From Meconema thalassinum (lineage: Eukaryota > Arthropoda > Insecta > Orthoptera > Tettigoniidae): a stretch of DNA of 64,000 nt. Where the stretch lies: the NCBI GenBank assembly GCA_946902985.2, contig OX336398.1:236638362-236702361 (forward strand), read 5' to 3'. The translations under genes were made by a program, and so were the position numbers. Shown here piece by piece: positions 32,347 to 43,788 of the stretch. How positions within the stretch are numbered: the stretch's first letter is position 1; the number at the start of each line of letters is the position of its first letter. The notes under the pieces are model-generated. The model saw only the letters and a program-made list of their open reading frames with translations. It was not told where the DNA came from and did not search any database.

Positions 32347-33329
32347 ATTCCCCTGCTGGAGAACGTATGTCCATTCGTCTACGTGAGAAACGAAAACGTC
32401 TCACCAGTATTCCTCTTGGCCAAAAATTGGAGTTTTCGGTTTCTTCTAAATGTTGCATAGGGATTCCTACTTTGAATGATTTATTAATCCCCGTTGTTGG
32501 CAGTTCTTCGCATACTACTGATTGCGGAAATCCTTTCCGTTGAAGGAAATTCTTTATTTTGTCTTAAGTTGTGCGTTGTGATGTGCGCCCGAGGTACAAC
32601 CATGCCATACTCTCTCCAGCTTCTAGAAGGTCGTCCTCTGTACCCCCTGTTCCGATAGTGTAGGAACGGTGTTGCAGTCGTCGACGACTCCTTCTGGAAA
32701 TCACCTCCGTGAAATTTCCCTCCTCTTCTTCCGCAGTATGATTGATGTTCTCAACATTTGCCTTTGGTAGTTCTCTGGCGTCATCTGAAGAGTGGTCATT
32801 ATTACTATGGCTTATTAATTTTGGTATCGTCTCTGCTGTTGTGGTAATAATGTTACTGTCCATGCGGTAATCTGGGCTCAAATTGGGCCTGAGTCATGAT
32901 CACAGAATCACGTGAATGCCGTATAGGGCGTTCTACGCGTAGTGCCTGTGTTGTGCGCTCTTCCTTTAGCTTATTTATTGCTGTCATCATTGAGTCTAGT
33001 TTGTTGTTCATATCTGTTTTTAAAGATTCTATTCCCTTTTGCATACTCTTTCCCGCTTTATAGATCAGGTAATCTTGTTCACAGCTGTGGCACAGCCACA
33101 GTAGTTTGGATTTCTTTTTGTTGGTAGATTTTAAGACATTGAACTGACCTCGCTGTAGTTCAGTGCATGCTAGGTGATGCCATCTCTGGCACAACCCGTC
33201 ACAGGCAACAGCTGACCCACCTTCCACCTTCCGTTCACAGATGGGACAAGTATCAAGGTTGCTTTCCGACGCACAATCTATAGATGTCATGGGTTGTTGA
33301 GTAAATACGTCTGGCATGGTATCTAGCAT
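32345..33329 (-). pseudogene. LINE-A ORF1: PHD finger plus nucleic-acid-binding-like region
   Basis: The ORF opens at 33329 and shows a PHD-type zinc finger (CPICERK...ACDGLCQRWHHLAC...WLCHSC). A helical Lys/Glu-rich stretch follows (SMQKGIESLKTDMNNKLDSM), likely coiled coil, then a linker. After a frame change near 32870, a segment AWLYLGRTSQ... matches the region of LINE-B that reads AWLYIGRLDQTTTSEKLLAH. A stop at 32564 interrupts this last domain, which in LINE-B continues into FKVCIPLRDLHK and LWPEGTLVRRY. It may be RNA binding, but I cannot be sure. Confidence 0.75.
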
Positions 33330-33345
33330 GCAGTGATAGTATGGC

Positions 33346-33880
33346 TATTGCTTGATATACATTTACCGGTAGGTTGCAGGACCAATCAACTGTGAATGCC
33401 GTGGCTTTTTAAAGGGGAAGGTACCTGAATCGAAGGATTCTTAAGTTTGGAGGATGAATAACGAGATTAACGGACGTGAAAGCAATACACCAAGTTAGTT
33501 TATATGTTATTCAATCATCATAATATTAATTCAGACACATACCTACGTGAAAATGTTCAATATAAAAGAAAACAAGAAAATAAATGGTGGAGGTGATTGT
33601 TTTTAAGAGGCGAATGAAAACACAACAACATACAACTGACTTACATCTTGATATGAAAAAACAAAAACAAAATGAATAAGGGAAATAAAAGACAGGATAA
33701 AAAATGGCCCCAGCCTCCGGAGAATGAGACTTAAGGGATTTGAAAGGAGCAGAGGGGTTTGCCGCAAAGTCACTGGAAAAATAGAAAAACCGGACCCAGC
33801 TCATGAATCAATTAGTAACCATTCTGGGGTAGTATTAATTGTTAGATACGGTGACACTACAAAACTAGACTCTGATATAG
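33346..33880. other. Non-coding
   Basis: No recognisable domain. A/T-rich. Confidence 0.4.
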
Positions 33881-34177
33881 CAAAAACAAATCATAATTCA
33901 GTATCTCAGGATGGATCAGGGAAAATTTCAGGGGCATTTGAATGACCTATTTGTAGGATGGGCATCGGAAGGAAATTACATTGATATCCTGTGGACTAAC
34001 TTTTTGAAAATTTTAAATAGCGCTATTGATAAATTTGATCCATTTAAATTGCTGAAACAAAATCCAGATCCTGAGTATTGCACACGAGAAATCAGGAAGC
34101 TAAAACGGAAAATTAGGAAAATATACAGTAAAATATATGATAGTTACAAGTATATGTTGACATTTAAGTCCTTATAA
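33880..34177 (+). pseudogene. Fragment of a LINE ORF2 linker (LINE-C), left part
   Basis: The frame reads WTNFLKILNSAIDKFDPFKLLKQN, then REIRKLKRKIRKIYSKIYDSYKY. This is the basic stretch normally between endonuclease and reverse transcriptase in CR1/Jockey-like LINEs. Its continuation (VYSYVRRRKGNSNNW) appears at 37655 on the same strand, so the intervening 3.45 kb look inserted. Confidence 0.6.
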
Positions 34178-34183
34178 AGAGAA

Positions 34184-34405
34184 CTGCGTGGCTCAGAGGT
34201 AACGTTCTCGCCTGCTGTACCCAAGGTTGCAGGATCGAATCCTGGTGCAGTCAGCTGGCATTTGAGGGTGCGCAAATGCGAGGGATACGTGTCAGTACTT
34301 TTACTGGCATTTTAAAGATCCCCTTCGGGGCAAAGTTCTGGCACCCCGGTGTCTCTAAAAGCCGTAGTAGTTAGAAGGGACGTAAAACCAATCATCATTA
34401 TCTTC
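34184..34405 (+). mobile_element. tRNA-derived SINE
   Basis: The head ACTGCGTGGCTCAGAGGTAA ... GCAGGATCGAATCCTGGTGC has clear A and B boxes. The body contains AAAGATCCCCTTCGGGGC and TCTCTAAAAGCCGTAGTAG and ends GGGACGTAAAACCAATCATC. It lies at the left edge of the block that splits LINE-C. Confidence 0.82.
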
Positions 34406-37400
34406 CTAGCATTAATCCCGCTTTATTGCAGGGTCTGCTTTTCTGCACTTTTTCTTCCATACTGATCGATCTTTAGCGTTTCTAGTTGTGGCATTCACGA
34501 TTCACTAGTTCCTTGTCCTCCCGCATAGTATCCAGCCAGCGCTTTCTTGTCGGCCTTCTGGACTGATGTCAAGTGCAGTTCTCGCGATTGAAGAGTGATT
34601 GCTACGCAGCACATGGCCATACCAACGTAGACGGCTCTCACGCATTTTTTCAGGGATTGGAGCCACACCAAACGTAGCTCGAACATAGTCATCCTGATGC
34701 GGTCCTGTCTAGTAAGTCCCTGTGTCCAGCGATTCATGTTCATCTCCATGACATGTAGTTGCTGTTCATGTCTCTTCGCTACTGGTCGAACGATGGTTCT
34801 GTAAATTTTCGACTTCAGATATAGTGACCCATTCCGATCAAAAAGAACTTCATAGACTTGGCGCCTTTTCGGCCATGCAGCGTTGACTCTGTTTCGGGCA
34901 TCTGGAAGTGTTTGGCCATCTGAACAGATTAGCGTACCCAAGTATTTGAATACAGATGATTTTCGGAGTTCAGTGCCATCAATGTGAATAGATCATTCAC
35001 TTGGTACACCACACTCCATATACTCGGTCTTCCCAATGTTAAGTCGTAGGCCATGGGTGTCTAGTGTAGTTTTCCAACATTGAACATGTCCCAATTCTTG
35101 GCGAGACTTGCAGGCTACAATGATATCGTCAGCATAGAGTAAGGTCCAGGGATGTGGTTGCAGTAGTTCGGCTGCGATGGTGTCAAGACAGATGATCAGA
35201 GCTGGATTACCCATTAGGCCCGACTAGGTCCAGGCCTAGGGCCCCCAAATATCTGGGGCCCCCAAGCAATTTATAATTTAGTTCAATTTTAATCCGAAGA
35301 TTTAGAAAAAATTATCCGGAACTGAGACAGTTCCAGCATTATATTAATTTACAATGTCCTTTAAAAACTGAGTTCACTCATTCTGAACTTTACGAAATTC
35401 TTATTCGAGACAAGCTTGAGTCTGTTTTACCGAACGTTGAAATTGCTTTTCGAATTTTCCTGACCCTCACGATAACGAATTGTTCTGCGGAGCTCTAGTT
35501 TTCAAAATTGAAACGGATCAAAAGTGCGCTGAGAAGTATCATGTCACAGGAACGATTAGACATGCTAAGTTTAATGTATATCGAGTCAGTTGTTCTGCGG
35601 GAAATTGATTTTGATGACATTGTAGAAGATTTCATTGACCGAAAAAAAAAATGATTACATTTTACAGAAGTAAAAAATAGTATGATTTGTTAAATTGTTC
35701 ATCAAATCATCTGAAATGTTTTCAAATAACGATGATCGTTTCAATTGAAATGTATGTATATATGTAGACCTGTGTATGAGTTAATAAACAGTGTATTATT
35801 CATCTTGAGATAAAGAACTCTTGTATATACTTTATTAAATGTACAGGTGCTAAAAATAAAAATTATTTGAAAAAAATAAAGGGGCCCCAAAAATCTGAGG
35901 GACTTGGGCCTCATTTTACCTTAATCCGGCACTGCAGATGATGAACAGGAGCGGGGACAAAGCTGACCTCTGATGAACACCAACTCTGATGGGAAAAGTT
36001 GTGGAGTTTCCTGGAGCACATCGGACATAGCTGGTGACATTCCGATAAAGAAGCTGAACCCATTGAACATATGCTTCTGGTACCCCATGCTGTCGTAGTG
36101 CATACCATATTAGATCACGAGGTACCCTTTCGAAGGCCGTTTCAAGATCCAAAAAGGCTATATGGAGTGGTTTCCTCTTTTCTAGGTGCCTTTCCATCAA
36201 AAGACGAGTGGCGAGAATAGCATCGATTTCCCTGTACCTTTCATAAAACCACACTGGTTTGAGGCAATCCTGATTATGTCACGAAGGCGTGTATCCGCTC
36301 AAATATCTTCATAGTGTGGCAAAGCAGGCGAATCGGTCGATAATTTGAGCAGTTGTGCACATCTCCTTTACCTTTCCAAATTGGTATTGTTACACTGCTG
36401 AGCCAAGTAAGAGGAGCTTCGTTTTCATTGATGATCTTGTCGAAGAGATCTGCTAGAAACTGAGCTGCTTGTGATCCAAGCATCTTCCACACCTCCGATG
36501 GGAGATCATCCGGTCCAGTTGCCTTTCCATGTTTCATTTTCTTCATAGCGGTCTCCACTTCGGCAACCGTGATGGCTGGTACTGGACCAAGTACAGGATC
36601 CGCAGCTGGTAGTGGCGGATGCGCAAATTCTTCGTTGCTAATATTTTCGAAGTGCTGTTTCCATCGGTTAAGGATCTCATTAGGTTTCCGTAGAGGTTGT
36701 TGATTTTCATTCTTAATGATCATAACATGTCCAACATCTTGAGTGGAACGATGGCGATTCTTCGCTAGTCTGTAGATATTATTTGCTCCTTCTGCTGTGT
36801 TGAGCTCTTCGTACATGCTCTTGTAATGGTCTGCTTTAGCCTTTGCCACTTCCTGTTTTACCACTGACTTCAATCTTCTATATTACTGACGATCAAGATC
36901 CAGTCCCGATTGGAGCCACGACTTATACGCTAACTTCTTCATCCTGAAGGCATCTTTGACATGAGAATTCCACCACCATATCTCTTTATTGATAAAACTG
37001 CGTCCAGGTGTTGATTTACCCATGATATTAGTAGCACAAGCCTTAATATGTGTGGAGGCCTTTGTCCAGATTTCATCTGGCATAGCTAGAGAACCTATAG
37101 ATGTTTTCAGCTGGATGTGATGTTTTAATTTCCACCATTCAATTCGTTCCGATGTTGATTTAAGACTTTTCTTGCAGAGATCAAGGCAAATCCTAAAATT
37201 GAGGAGTAACAGATGATGTTGGGGTGCAATATTGTCTGATGGTATGACTTTTACAACAGTAACAAACTTCAGATCGCTCCTTCATACCAACCAATAATCA
37301 ATCTGCGTATTTCTTCCACCACTACTGTAGGTAATGAGGAGCGATGGTCGCTTTCTGTAAAAGGTGTTAGTCACAGCTAAGTCTTAGGCCTCAGCAAATT

Positions 37401-37640
37401 CCAGGATTCTGTTTCCATCCTCATTTCGCTCTCCAAAGCCTTGTCCACCATGTACTCTGTAGAAACAATTTATATTCCCTCCAACGTGTCCATTTAAGTC
37501 ACCACCAATGAACAGGAGTTTTTCTTCAACAAACTGTAGGTAAGTTTCGAGGTTGTTCCAAAAACGTAAAACCAATAATATTGTTATATAAAAATGAGGA
37601 CTGCTCATGACAAATATATGCAAGGTTTAGCTTACTTGGC
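34406..37640 (-). mobile_element. RTE-type LINE, minus strand, split by a hAT relic
   Basis: Reading down the minus strand, the endonuclease end appears first (about 37623-37384: IGGDLNGHVG, VHGGQGFGERNEDGNRILEF). A linker follows (37083-36883, WWNSHVKDAFRMKKLAYKSW), then reverse transcriptase (36873-36274: KMKHGKATGPDDLPSEVWKM, and 36254-35916: FLDLETAFERVPR, GVHQRSALSPLLF). After the hAT insertion come LLYADDIIVACKSRQEL (about 35140) and the C-terminal tail (34941-34495). The 3' end has AAGCGGGATTAATGCTAGGA and ends in GATAATGATG, as is usual for RTE elements. Multiple frameshifts and a missing endonuclease 5' part make it inactive. Confidence 0.87.
35197..35934 (+). mobile_element. hAT transposon relic (738 bp) with perfect 8-bp target duplication
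   Basis: The ends are CAGAGCTGGATTAC at the left and the complement of CAGTGCCGGATTAA at the right, followed by GGCCC-rich sequence on both sides. The flanking direct repeat CAGATGAT occurs at 35189-35196 and again at 35935-35942. An 8-bp duplication is diagnostic of hAT. Inside, the plus strand (about 35432-35650) encodes CSAELSFSKLKRIKSALRS and MSQERLDMLSLMYIES, the C-terminal dimerisation region of hAT transposases, ahead of a stop near 35651. The rest of the transposase is deleted. Confidence 0.93.
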
Positions 37641-37644
37641 TCGG

Positions 37645-37805
37645 GAGGCGATGGGTGGAAAAAGTTTACAGTTATGTTAGGAGAAGAAAGGGAAATTCAA
37701 ATAATTGGTCGATGATAATGTCCGGTGACGGTAAATTAATTACCAAGAAACATGCCATTGTTAATGAATTAAATGTCTTTTATAACAATAACTTTATTAA
37801 ACACA
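37645..37805 (+). pseudogene. LINE-C fragment, right part
   Basis: The frame reads EKVYSYVRRRKGNSNNWSMI ... ITKKHAIVNELNVFYNNNF. This is the classic start of the reverse transcriptase region in CR1/Jockey-like LINEs, and it joins in sense to the fragment at 33880-34177. Beyond 37805 similarity ends. Confidence 0.6.
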
Positions 37806-37931
37806 AGTTGAACATGGTCGCTGTGTGCATTTATGAACATGGTACCGTTCACAATGTTGATCACACAGCCGACAAACACAATCAGCTGATGGCTCATGAT
37901 AGGACTTGAGCTTGCAAACTCTATGATGATA

Positions 37932-38041
37932 AAAACTCAGCAATTCTTCTAGGTTTGTGCCGTGTCTTGTGTGGGGTTTCGCCTAGTACACCAAGCTGGC
38001 TCATCGGCGGGCTCTTGGTGTCCCCGCCCGGACCCCCACAG
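37932..38041 (+). repeat. About 110-bp repeat with hairpin, copy 2
   Basis: It starts AAAACTCAGCAATTCTTCTA and contains ACACCAAG ... CTTGGTGT, able to pair. It is nearly identical to copy 3 at 38183-38292, with about 140 bp of unrelated sequence between them. Confidence 0.85.
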
Positions 38042-38182
38042 GAGTGACGAACTGCGCGCCACCTCCCTTTATATTAGGTGCAACTGCACCACTTGACTGC
38101 GAGAACCAAAAGCTCAAGCAGCCATAACCTCCCTATGAAGGCTTCCAAAAAGATGGTATATTGGTTTTCACGGCCAGTGAAT

Positions 38183-38292
38183 AAAAACTCAGCAATTCTT
38201 CTAGGTTTGTGCCGTGTCTTGTGTGGGGTTTCACCTAGGACACCAAGCTGGCTCATCGGCGGGCTGTTGGTGTCCCCGCCCGGACCCCCTCA
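38183..38292 (+). repeat. About 110-bp repeat with hairpin, copy 3
   Basis: Same unit as 37932-38041 with only a few changes. It is preceded by TTTTCACGGCCAGTGAATA, similar to TTTCATGGCCAGAAAATAAA near 49591, so the full repeat may be longer than 110 bp. Confidence 0.85.
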
Positions 38293-39345
38293 GGGGGTCA
38301 TGGCTTCAGTCGAGTAAAACTGTAGCCAGATGTCCTTTCGTTTATTTTCCCTTTCTTCCAACAATTTGATGTCATGCGACCCTAGAACCATATCATCAGC
38401 GTATAAATATATCCGTACTTCCTTTGATTCTTCTCTAATTATCCGTACAACATCATTAGTGGCAACATTAAATAATAATGGGCTGAGGGGGTCACCTTGC
38501 AATACGCCATTGGTTCGGACTATCTTGTTAGAAGTCGTCACACTGTCTGAGATTCTGACAGTGTTAACCCTCAACATGGTATGGACCAGAACAGTAATCG
38601 CTGTTTTCTTCCACTAACGACTCAAGTTTTGAAGAGACGATGTTCCTGTTAAGTCTATCGAATGCTTTTGTAAAGTCGATGAATATCGCGTGACACTTTC
38701 CCTGAGGCAATCTGAGTACATTTTCAATGTCATTCAAAAGATTCCTTATTGCTTGGATTGTGTTTCTTCCTCTTCTGAAACCAAACTATTCATCTGGTAA
38801 TTTGCTCTCAATTTCAACGTTGAGTCCTTTAGTTACTAACTTCGTAAGTACTTTCAGTAGGGTGTTTTCCAAGGCAATCCCCCTATAATAGTTAGGGTCA
38901 TGCGGATCACCTTTCCCTTTGTAGATCACCTTTAATGTAGACGTTTTCCACGCAGTTGGGATGTCTCCGAATCGCAGGCACAGATTCATGAGGTTTGTGA
39001 ACACCGGAAGTAACGTATCAGCGAATGCTTTAAGGTGCTCACTGAAATTGCCATCAGGTCCTGCAGCTTTCTTATCTTTCAGACTCAAAAGTATGTCATG
39101 AACTTCTTCAGATGAGAACTTGCTGATACTATTGTAGGTTAAATTAATATCTTTCACTGGATATACTGTTGTGGTTCTTCGTTGGTTCAGTACATCACTG
39201 AAATGTTCCTCCCAGGTTTCCATATCTATTTTTTCCTCCCATTTACGATTTCCGAGGTCGTAAGGCTATATAAGGATCTTTCCTGGATTCATTCACCATC
39301 TTACTTGCTTCAAGTTCAACATAATGCTTTTTTGCTTCCTTAAGT
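38293..39345 (-). pseudogene. LINE-B ORF2, reverse transcriptase part
   Basis: On the minus strand: HYVELEASKMV linker (about 39310), WEEHFSDVLNQ, KDKKAAGPDGNFSEHLKAFA, NYYRGIALENTLLKVLTKLV, then the region around FIDFTKAFD-type text (38650-38780, frameshifted). VLQGDPLSPLLFNVATNDVV and catalytic YADD (about 38393) follow. After YADDMVLGS the text jumps to LLEERENKRKDIWLQFYSTE, skipping roughly 200 residues present in LINE-A, so there is an internal deletion. It matches LINE-A ORF2 throughout. Confidence 0.85.
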
Positions 39346-41185
39346 GTAAAAATATAAACGAAGAAGAATACAGAATACTTAACAATGCACTCAGGAGAGA
39401 AACAGACAAAGCAAAGGAAAAGTACATGGAAGAAATGTGCGATGACATAGAGGAACTACAAAGAAGAGAAAGGTACGACCTCATGTACCAGAAAACGAAG
39501 GAGCTGGGAGGAAGCGAGAACAAAGGAGTAAGACAATTCGGAATAGAGGACTCGAGAGGACAAATGGTTTCTGAACAAGCGGGAGTGCTGAAAATATGGG
39601 AAGAATACATAAAGGAACTCTACGATAAGGAACACCGTCCGCAAGACATCGACATAGAGACAGAGGAGGCGATTGATGAAGACGAGAAAGGGCCCAGCAT
39701 GCTGACAACGAAGTAGAGAAGGCAATTGAGGACATGAAAAAAGGGAAAGCTACAGGAGAAGACGACATACTGGTGGATTTGCTGAAAGAAATCAGAGACG
39801 GAGGTCTGAAAGTGCTGACACAACTTATCAACAGCATTTATGAAAATGGAGAATGGCCTAAGGACTTTTTGGACGTCCCTCTTGAGAAGAAAAAACAAGC
39901 TACGAAATGTAGTGATTACCGAACAATTAGTCTGATCTCACATGTGGCGAAGATCATTGCAAGAATACTCAATAGACGACTTGAAGAAGTAATGGGAGAG
40001 GATCAATTTGGATTTAGGAAAGGAAAAGGAACCAGAGATGCTATCGGTATAGTGAGGATATTGTCGGAGAGAGTTTTAACTGTTAACGAAGAAGTTTGCG
40101 TTTGTTTTATAGACTGGCAGAAGGCCTTCGACAGAGTCAACTGGACAAAATTGATGAACATCCGTAAGGAGATAGGAATCAACTGGAGAGACCGGAGACT
40201 AATTTTCAATTTGTACCTGGGACAAAGAGTAAAGGTGCGACTGAAATACGGAGAAACGAACAGCGTGGAAATAGGAAGAGGAGTCAGACAAGGACGTTGT
40301 CTATCGTCAAGTCTCTTCAACCTGTATGGTGAATGGCTGGTGAAAGAAGCTTTGAAAGGATGCGGAAATTTCAGGATAGGAGGACGCCTCATAAACACCA
40401 TCAAGTATGGAGATGACCTAGTAGTGCTCGCCAAAAATCAAGGACAACTACAGCACATGATGAACCGGTTGGTGGAAACTGGAAGGTTATATGGCATGGA
40501 AATCAACATCGAGAAATCAAAAGTGATGCGGATATCAAAACGGGAGAAACCTTTGAGGATAAAAATATCGACAATCAAGAATTGGAGAATGTGAAGCAGT
40601 TCAAGTACTTGGGAAGCTTGCTTACAAAAGATGCTCAATGCACAAATTAAATTCGCGCCAGAATTGCCATGGCCAAAGCCGCATTCAACAAGAAGAGGGC
40701 TGTGCTCACCAGCAAGTTGAGTTTAGAACTAAGGAAGAAATTGGTGAAGTGTTACATCTGGAGCATTGCACTGTACGGGGCAGAGATGTGGGCAATGAGA
40801 AAAAGGGAAAGAAAATACTTAGAAAGTTTTGAAATGTGGTGCTGGAGGAGAATAGGGAAGATTAAGAGGACAGATCGGGTAGAAACGATGCTGTACTGAG
40901 AAGAGTAGGTGAGAAGAAAACTTTTCTGAATACGATTCTTCAGAGGAAGGCCAACTGGATCGGGCACATACTTAGACATGAGGGGCTCATACACGACGTC
41001 ATTGAAGGTAAGATCAAAGGAACGACAGGACGGGGAAGAAGAAGAAGAATTCAACATCTGGATGATATGAAAGATGGAAAGAGTTACAGCAGACTGAAGA
41101 AAGAAGCTGAAGACCGGGAACGTTGGCATCAGAAATTCTCTGTGCGGAGACATGGACCTGCCACTAGGCAGAATACTGTATAATA
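39346..41185 (+). mobile_element. RTE-type LINE, 5'-truncated, inserted in LINE-B
   Basis: The plus strand carries a linker (39324-39715), reverse transcriptase (39734-40594) and the C-terminal tail (40669 to about 41182). Motifs: MKKGKATGEDDILVDLL, DYRTISLISHVAKI, EDQFGFRKGKGTRDAI, CFIDWQKAFDRVNW, VRQGRCLSSSLFNLY, and the catalytic site as KYGDDLVVLA, where YADD is usual. The tail shows CYIWSIALYGAEMW, FEMWCWRRIGKIKRTDRV, NWIGHILRHEG and RHGPATRQ. Stops near 39714 and 40594 and a frameshift near 40890 disable it. The flanks are two halves of LINE-B ORF2, showing that it inserted there. Confidence 0.88.
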
Positions 41186-41189
41186 ATCT

Positions 41190-41664
41190 TGCTATGTGAA
41201 GAGTTTGCAAGACTCGTTTTCTTTCTAAATAACATGCCTGATTGAACCATTTTTGTGATCGTCCTCTCGTAGTTGGGATGACTGCGTACTGAATGATGTC
41301 CTCCAATGCAGAAGCCGCAAAATCCAGTTCGTTTCGCTGTATCATATTGTCTAAGTCATTAATTCTATGCATATTTTGTTTGAGTACGTTATTATCAAAC
41401 TTTCGGGAAAAGGAACGATGCAGTTCTATCTTTGAATCAGCTTGACCTGTTGAATCAAAACTTGCCAAGACGGGGCAGTGCTTCTTGATTGACGTTTCAG
41501 CAGACGAATAGCATACTTTGTGTTTCACTAATAAGGCCGGCTCCTTTAAAGAATATTAAATCAATTGTACTGCTACCATTGTGAGCAAAGTAAGTCTTGT
41601 CAGTTTTCTTATTAATGAGCGTAAAACCTTTTTCTTCCATCGTCTGAAGTAGTTCCTTGCATCT
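41190..41664 (-). pseudogene. LINE-B ORF2, endonuclease end and linker
   Basis: The minus strand reads QTMEEKGFTLINKKTDKTYF, NGSSTIDLIFF (endonuclease end), then the linker RGRSQKWFNQACYLERKRVL. LINE-A has the corresponding text SSNGSSTIDLVLS and NPWFNTDCYSKRK. It joins in sense to 56875-57290 (upstream) and to 38293-39345 (downstream). Confidence 0.85.
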
Positions 41665-41669
41665 ATAAT

Positions 41670-41731
41670 TGCTGAGGACTGTTATATCTTTCGAGAGGGT
41701 GAAGGACTTTGGTCACTACTCTTTGTTTTTC
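41670..41731 (+). repeat. BEL-2 5' LTR, first piece
   Basis: TGCTGAGGACTGTTATATCT through ACTACTCTTTGTTTTTC matches the start of the 3' LTR at 56686-56747. It stops at the inverted-repeat end of the 10.8-kb insertion. Confidence 0.92.
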
Positions 41732-41761
41732 CACAGTATAGTAACCATACAGTATGGACAC

Positions 41762-42725
41762 TTCGGCAAAACCGGAAGAACGGATTTTCAAAAAAACAAT
41801 TGATAAGGGGGAGCACCAATACACCTGTAAGCCGCTAGGTAGCACCACTTATGGACAACCACATGATAAACAGCTGATTGATGAATGTATATTTTATGTC
41901 ATTTATTTAACTCTATTTCAACACACTAGCTCTCATTATAATCAGATATTTTAGGAAAATAAATAACAAGAAAATAGAAAGTGTTAATACTACTGTGTTT
42001 TAATTCTAAGAAGTGTGGAATTTAATGTTTAACACCACATTCCTCCTCCAGTCCTGTGGTGTCGCATTGTGATTGCATCGTGACGATGAAAGGTTATGAT
42101 ATGTTTTTAATGATTAAATTAACACACGATATATTGAAAAGTGTGGGGGAAATGTGGATTTTGTTTCTTAAACTTTTGTAGTCTGAGATAATGCAATTCA
42201 AGTTTTCTACAGAAACTGTAAATAAGTGTTAATTTTTAATGTTCTTAGCTTCCTAACGTAAATACCCGGGAATTTATTTAGTCAATAAAAAGTCATGTTG
42301 ATGGGTGGGGACAGCCTTATTATGCAGTGTTATTTTCACATTTCATGATATGCCTAGGCTACTTCTTACTCCTTATTTCTTAGCCTACTCACACTTCCGT
42401 TCATTATCTTGTGTTCCAAGAAGAATTCAATACCGGTACTGTAAGTCATGTGCTAAGGAATCTCTTTTCATTACCTTTATTAGTTCCACGTCTTTGTATG
42501 CCTATTATAGGAGCAACAAGTAGCTTTCAGATTCAACAAATAGACTATACATTTACTGGTAGATTGTTTTGTTTAGCCTACAGATGGCCTAAAAATAAGT
42601 AAAGTAAAGCTGAAATACAAGCTCAGGGCTTACAGTAAGTAAACCGGCCAACCACCCTTCGTACAGAGGCCTGCTTCTTTAATCCTAGAAGCCAAGGTCA
42701 CACCCAGATCTCCATTCGGAGATCC
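41762..42725. other. Interior of the 10.8-kb insertion, no gene recognised
   Basis: Short ORFs only, the longest near the left end (41754-41954, without a domain that I know). A/T-rich with a few TAGGCCT-like words. Confidence 0.4.
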
Positions 42726-42890
42726 TAAAGTCGTCATATTATAGTTTTGGACTGGGTTTTGATTCTTGGTTAATGCATGTTAGAATTCCAGAGTTGCATC
42801 CCGTGGTTCAAATTCCAAATATAAAAAAGAAAGGTTCTGTGGCTTATGATCACGAGAGCCACGTGAAGCTACAAGTTTGCTTTGCTTTCT
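42726..42890 (+). mobile_element. Diverged SINE, same family as 5518-5705
   Basis: It shares CCCGTGGTTCAAATTCCAAA, GGTTCTGTGGCTTATGATCA and CACGTGAAGCTACAAG with that family. The head is poorly preserved. Confidence 0.5.
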
Positions 42891-43441
42891 GTCGCTAGTG
42901 AATGTAATAAAGTAATATAACTGGTAAATAACACTATGTGCAATGGTGTCGCCAATCAATCAAGTAAAACGCTCAGTCCTAAACTTGCTCTAACCATAGC
43001 TTAACACCAATCAGACCTAACTTTAACCTCGTCACGACTAATAAGTTGCCATCTATCCGCACCGCACTTTTTACTTGTCAGTGGTATGTCAACTCCTTAT
43101 TCTCCCCATTCTGCAGAAATGGAGATAATGTAGGATGAGTTTTCCATGCGATGGATGGTTTTTACACCTGGATGAGAGAAATGTTAGGCTCATAATGCTG
43201 TGTTGCTTTTGGAGAGGCCTGGGGCAGGTCTTTCCAGTTGGTACCTGTAAGCGACATGTACATCATAGCAGAATTAATACTGGTCATTAGGAGGCCTAAC
43301 TACATGCCATAGTTTCAGTTACTAGGCCCAAGAGTTAACAAAGGGCTATCGTGGTGTTAACAGTTCACACTCTGCGCAGAGTGCTGGGATTCAGTTTCAA
43401 GTCGTAACAGCAGTCTTATTTTAAAAACTAAAGTTTCAAAG

Positions 43442-43692
43442 TATGTATAATTTTATTAATGCAGCCAATGGCCATGTACTTTTCTTTTCAGGACGGGTCA
43501 GGGAAGGGATATTGGAGGGAAATTGGCCGTGGATTTATTGAAAGGAACCGTCCCGGCATTTGCCTGGTAGTGAAAATGGTAAACCACGAAAACCATTTTC
43601 AGGACGGTAGAGGTGGGATTCGAACTCACGCTCTCCCGATGCCAGCGAGGCACGAGATAGCACATTAGCGCTCTCGGCCACCAAGGCCGGTT
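43442..43692 (-). mobile_element. tRNA-derived SINE with a LINE-A-like tail
   Basis: On the minus strand the head GGCCTTGGTGGCCGAGAGCG and B-box GAGTTCGAATCCCACC are followed by GTTTACCATTTTCACTACCA and GGCAAATGCCGGGACGG. The 3' end is CATGGCCATTGGCTGCATTA, then TA-rich sequence. The CATGGCCATTGGCTGCA stretch also occurs at the 3' end of LINE-A (about 29499-29515 region, minus strand). Confidence 0.8.
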
Positions 43693-43788
43693 CAAAGTAG
43701 GCCTATGTATGTCTCTTGGTAAGCTATAATCTGGAGTCATTTATATAACCATATTTTTTGACATACCGGTACTGTATATATTATTATA

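Larger units (their letters stand above)
29480..33345 (-). mobile_element. PHD-finger LINE (LINE-A), nearly full length
   Basis: On the minus strand ORF1 (33329 to about 32345) is followed immediately by ORF2 (32346 to 29558) and an A/T-rich 3' end with a TATATA run near 29470. The layout is ORF1 with a PHD finger, then endonuclease plus reverse transcriptase. This resembles Jockey/CR1-group non-LTR elements, but I do not assign a clade. The 3' end contains CATGGCCATTGGCTGCA, which is also found in the tail of the SINE at 43442-43690. A second copy, LINE-B, is spread over 38.3-59.1 kb. Confidence 0.85.

Noticed and set aside
40752..41528. 258-residue minus-strand ORF as one protein
   Set aside because: It is a chimera. 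The N-terminal part is LINE-B ORF2, and the rest is antisense of the inserted RTE LINE.
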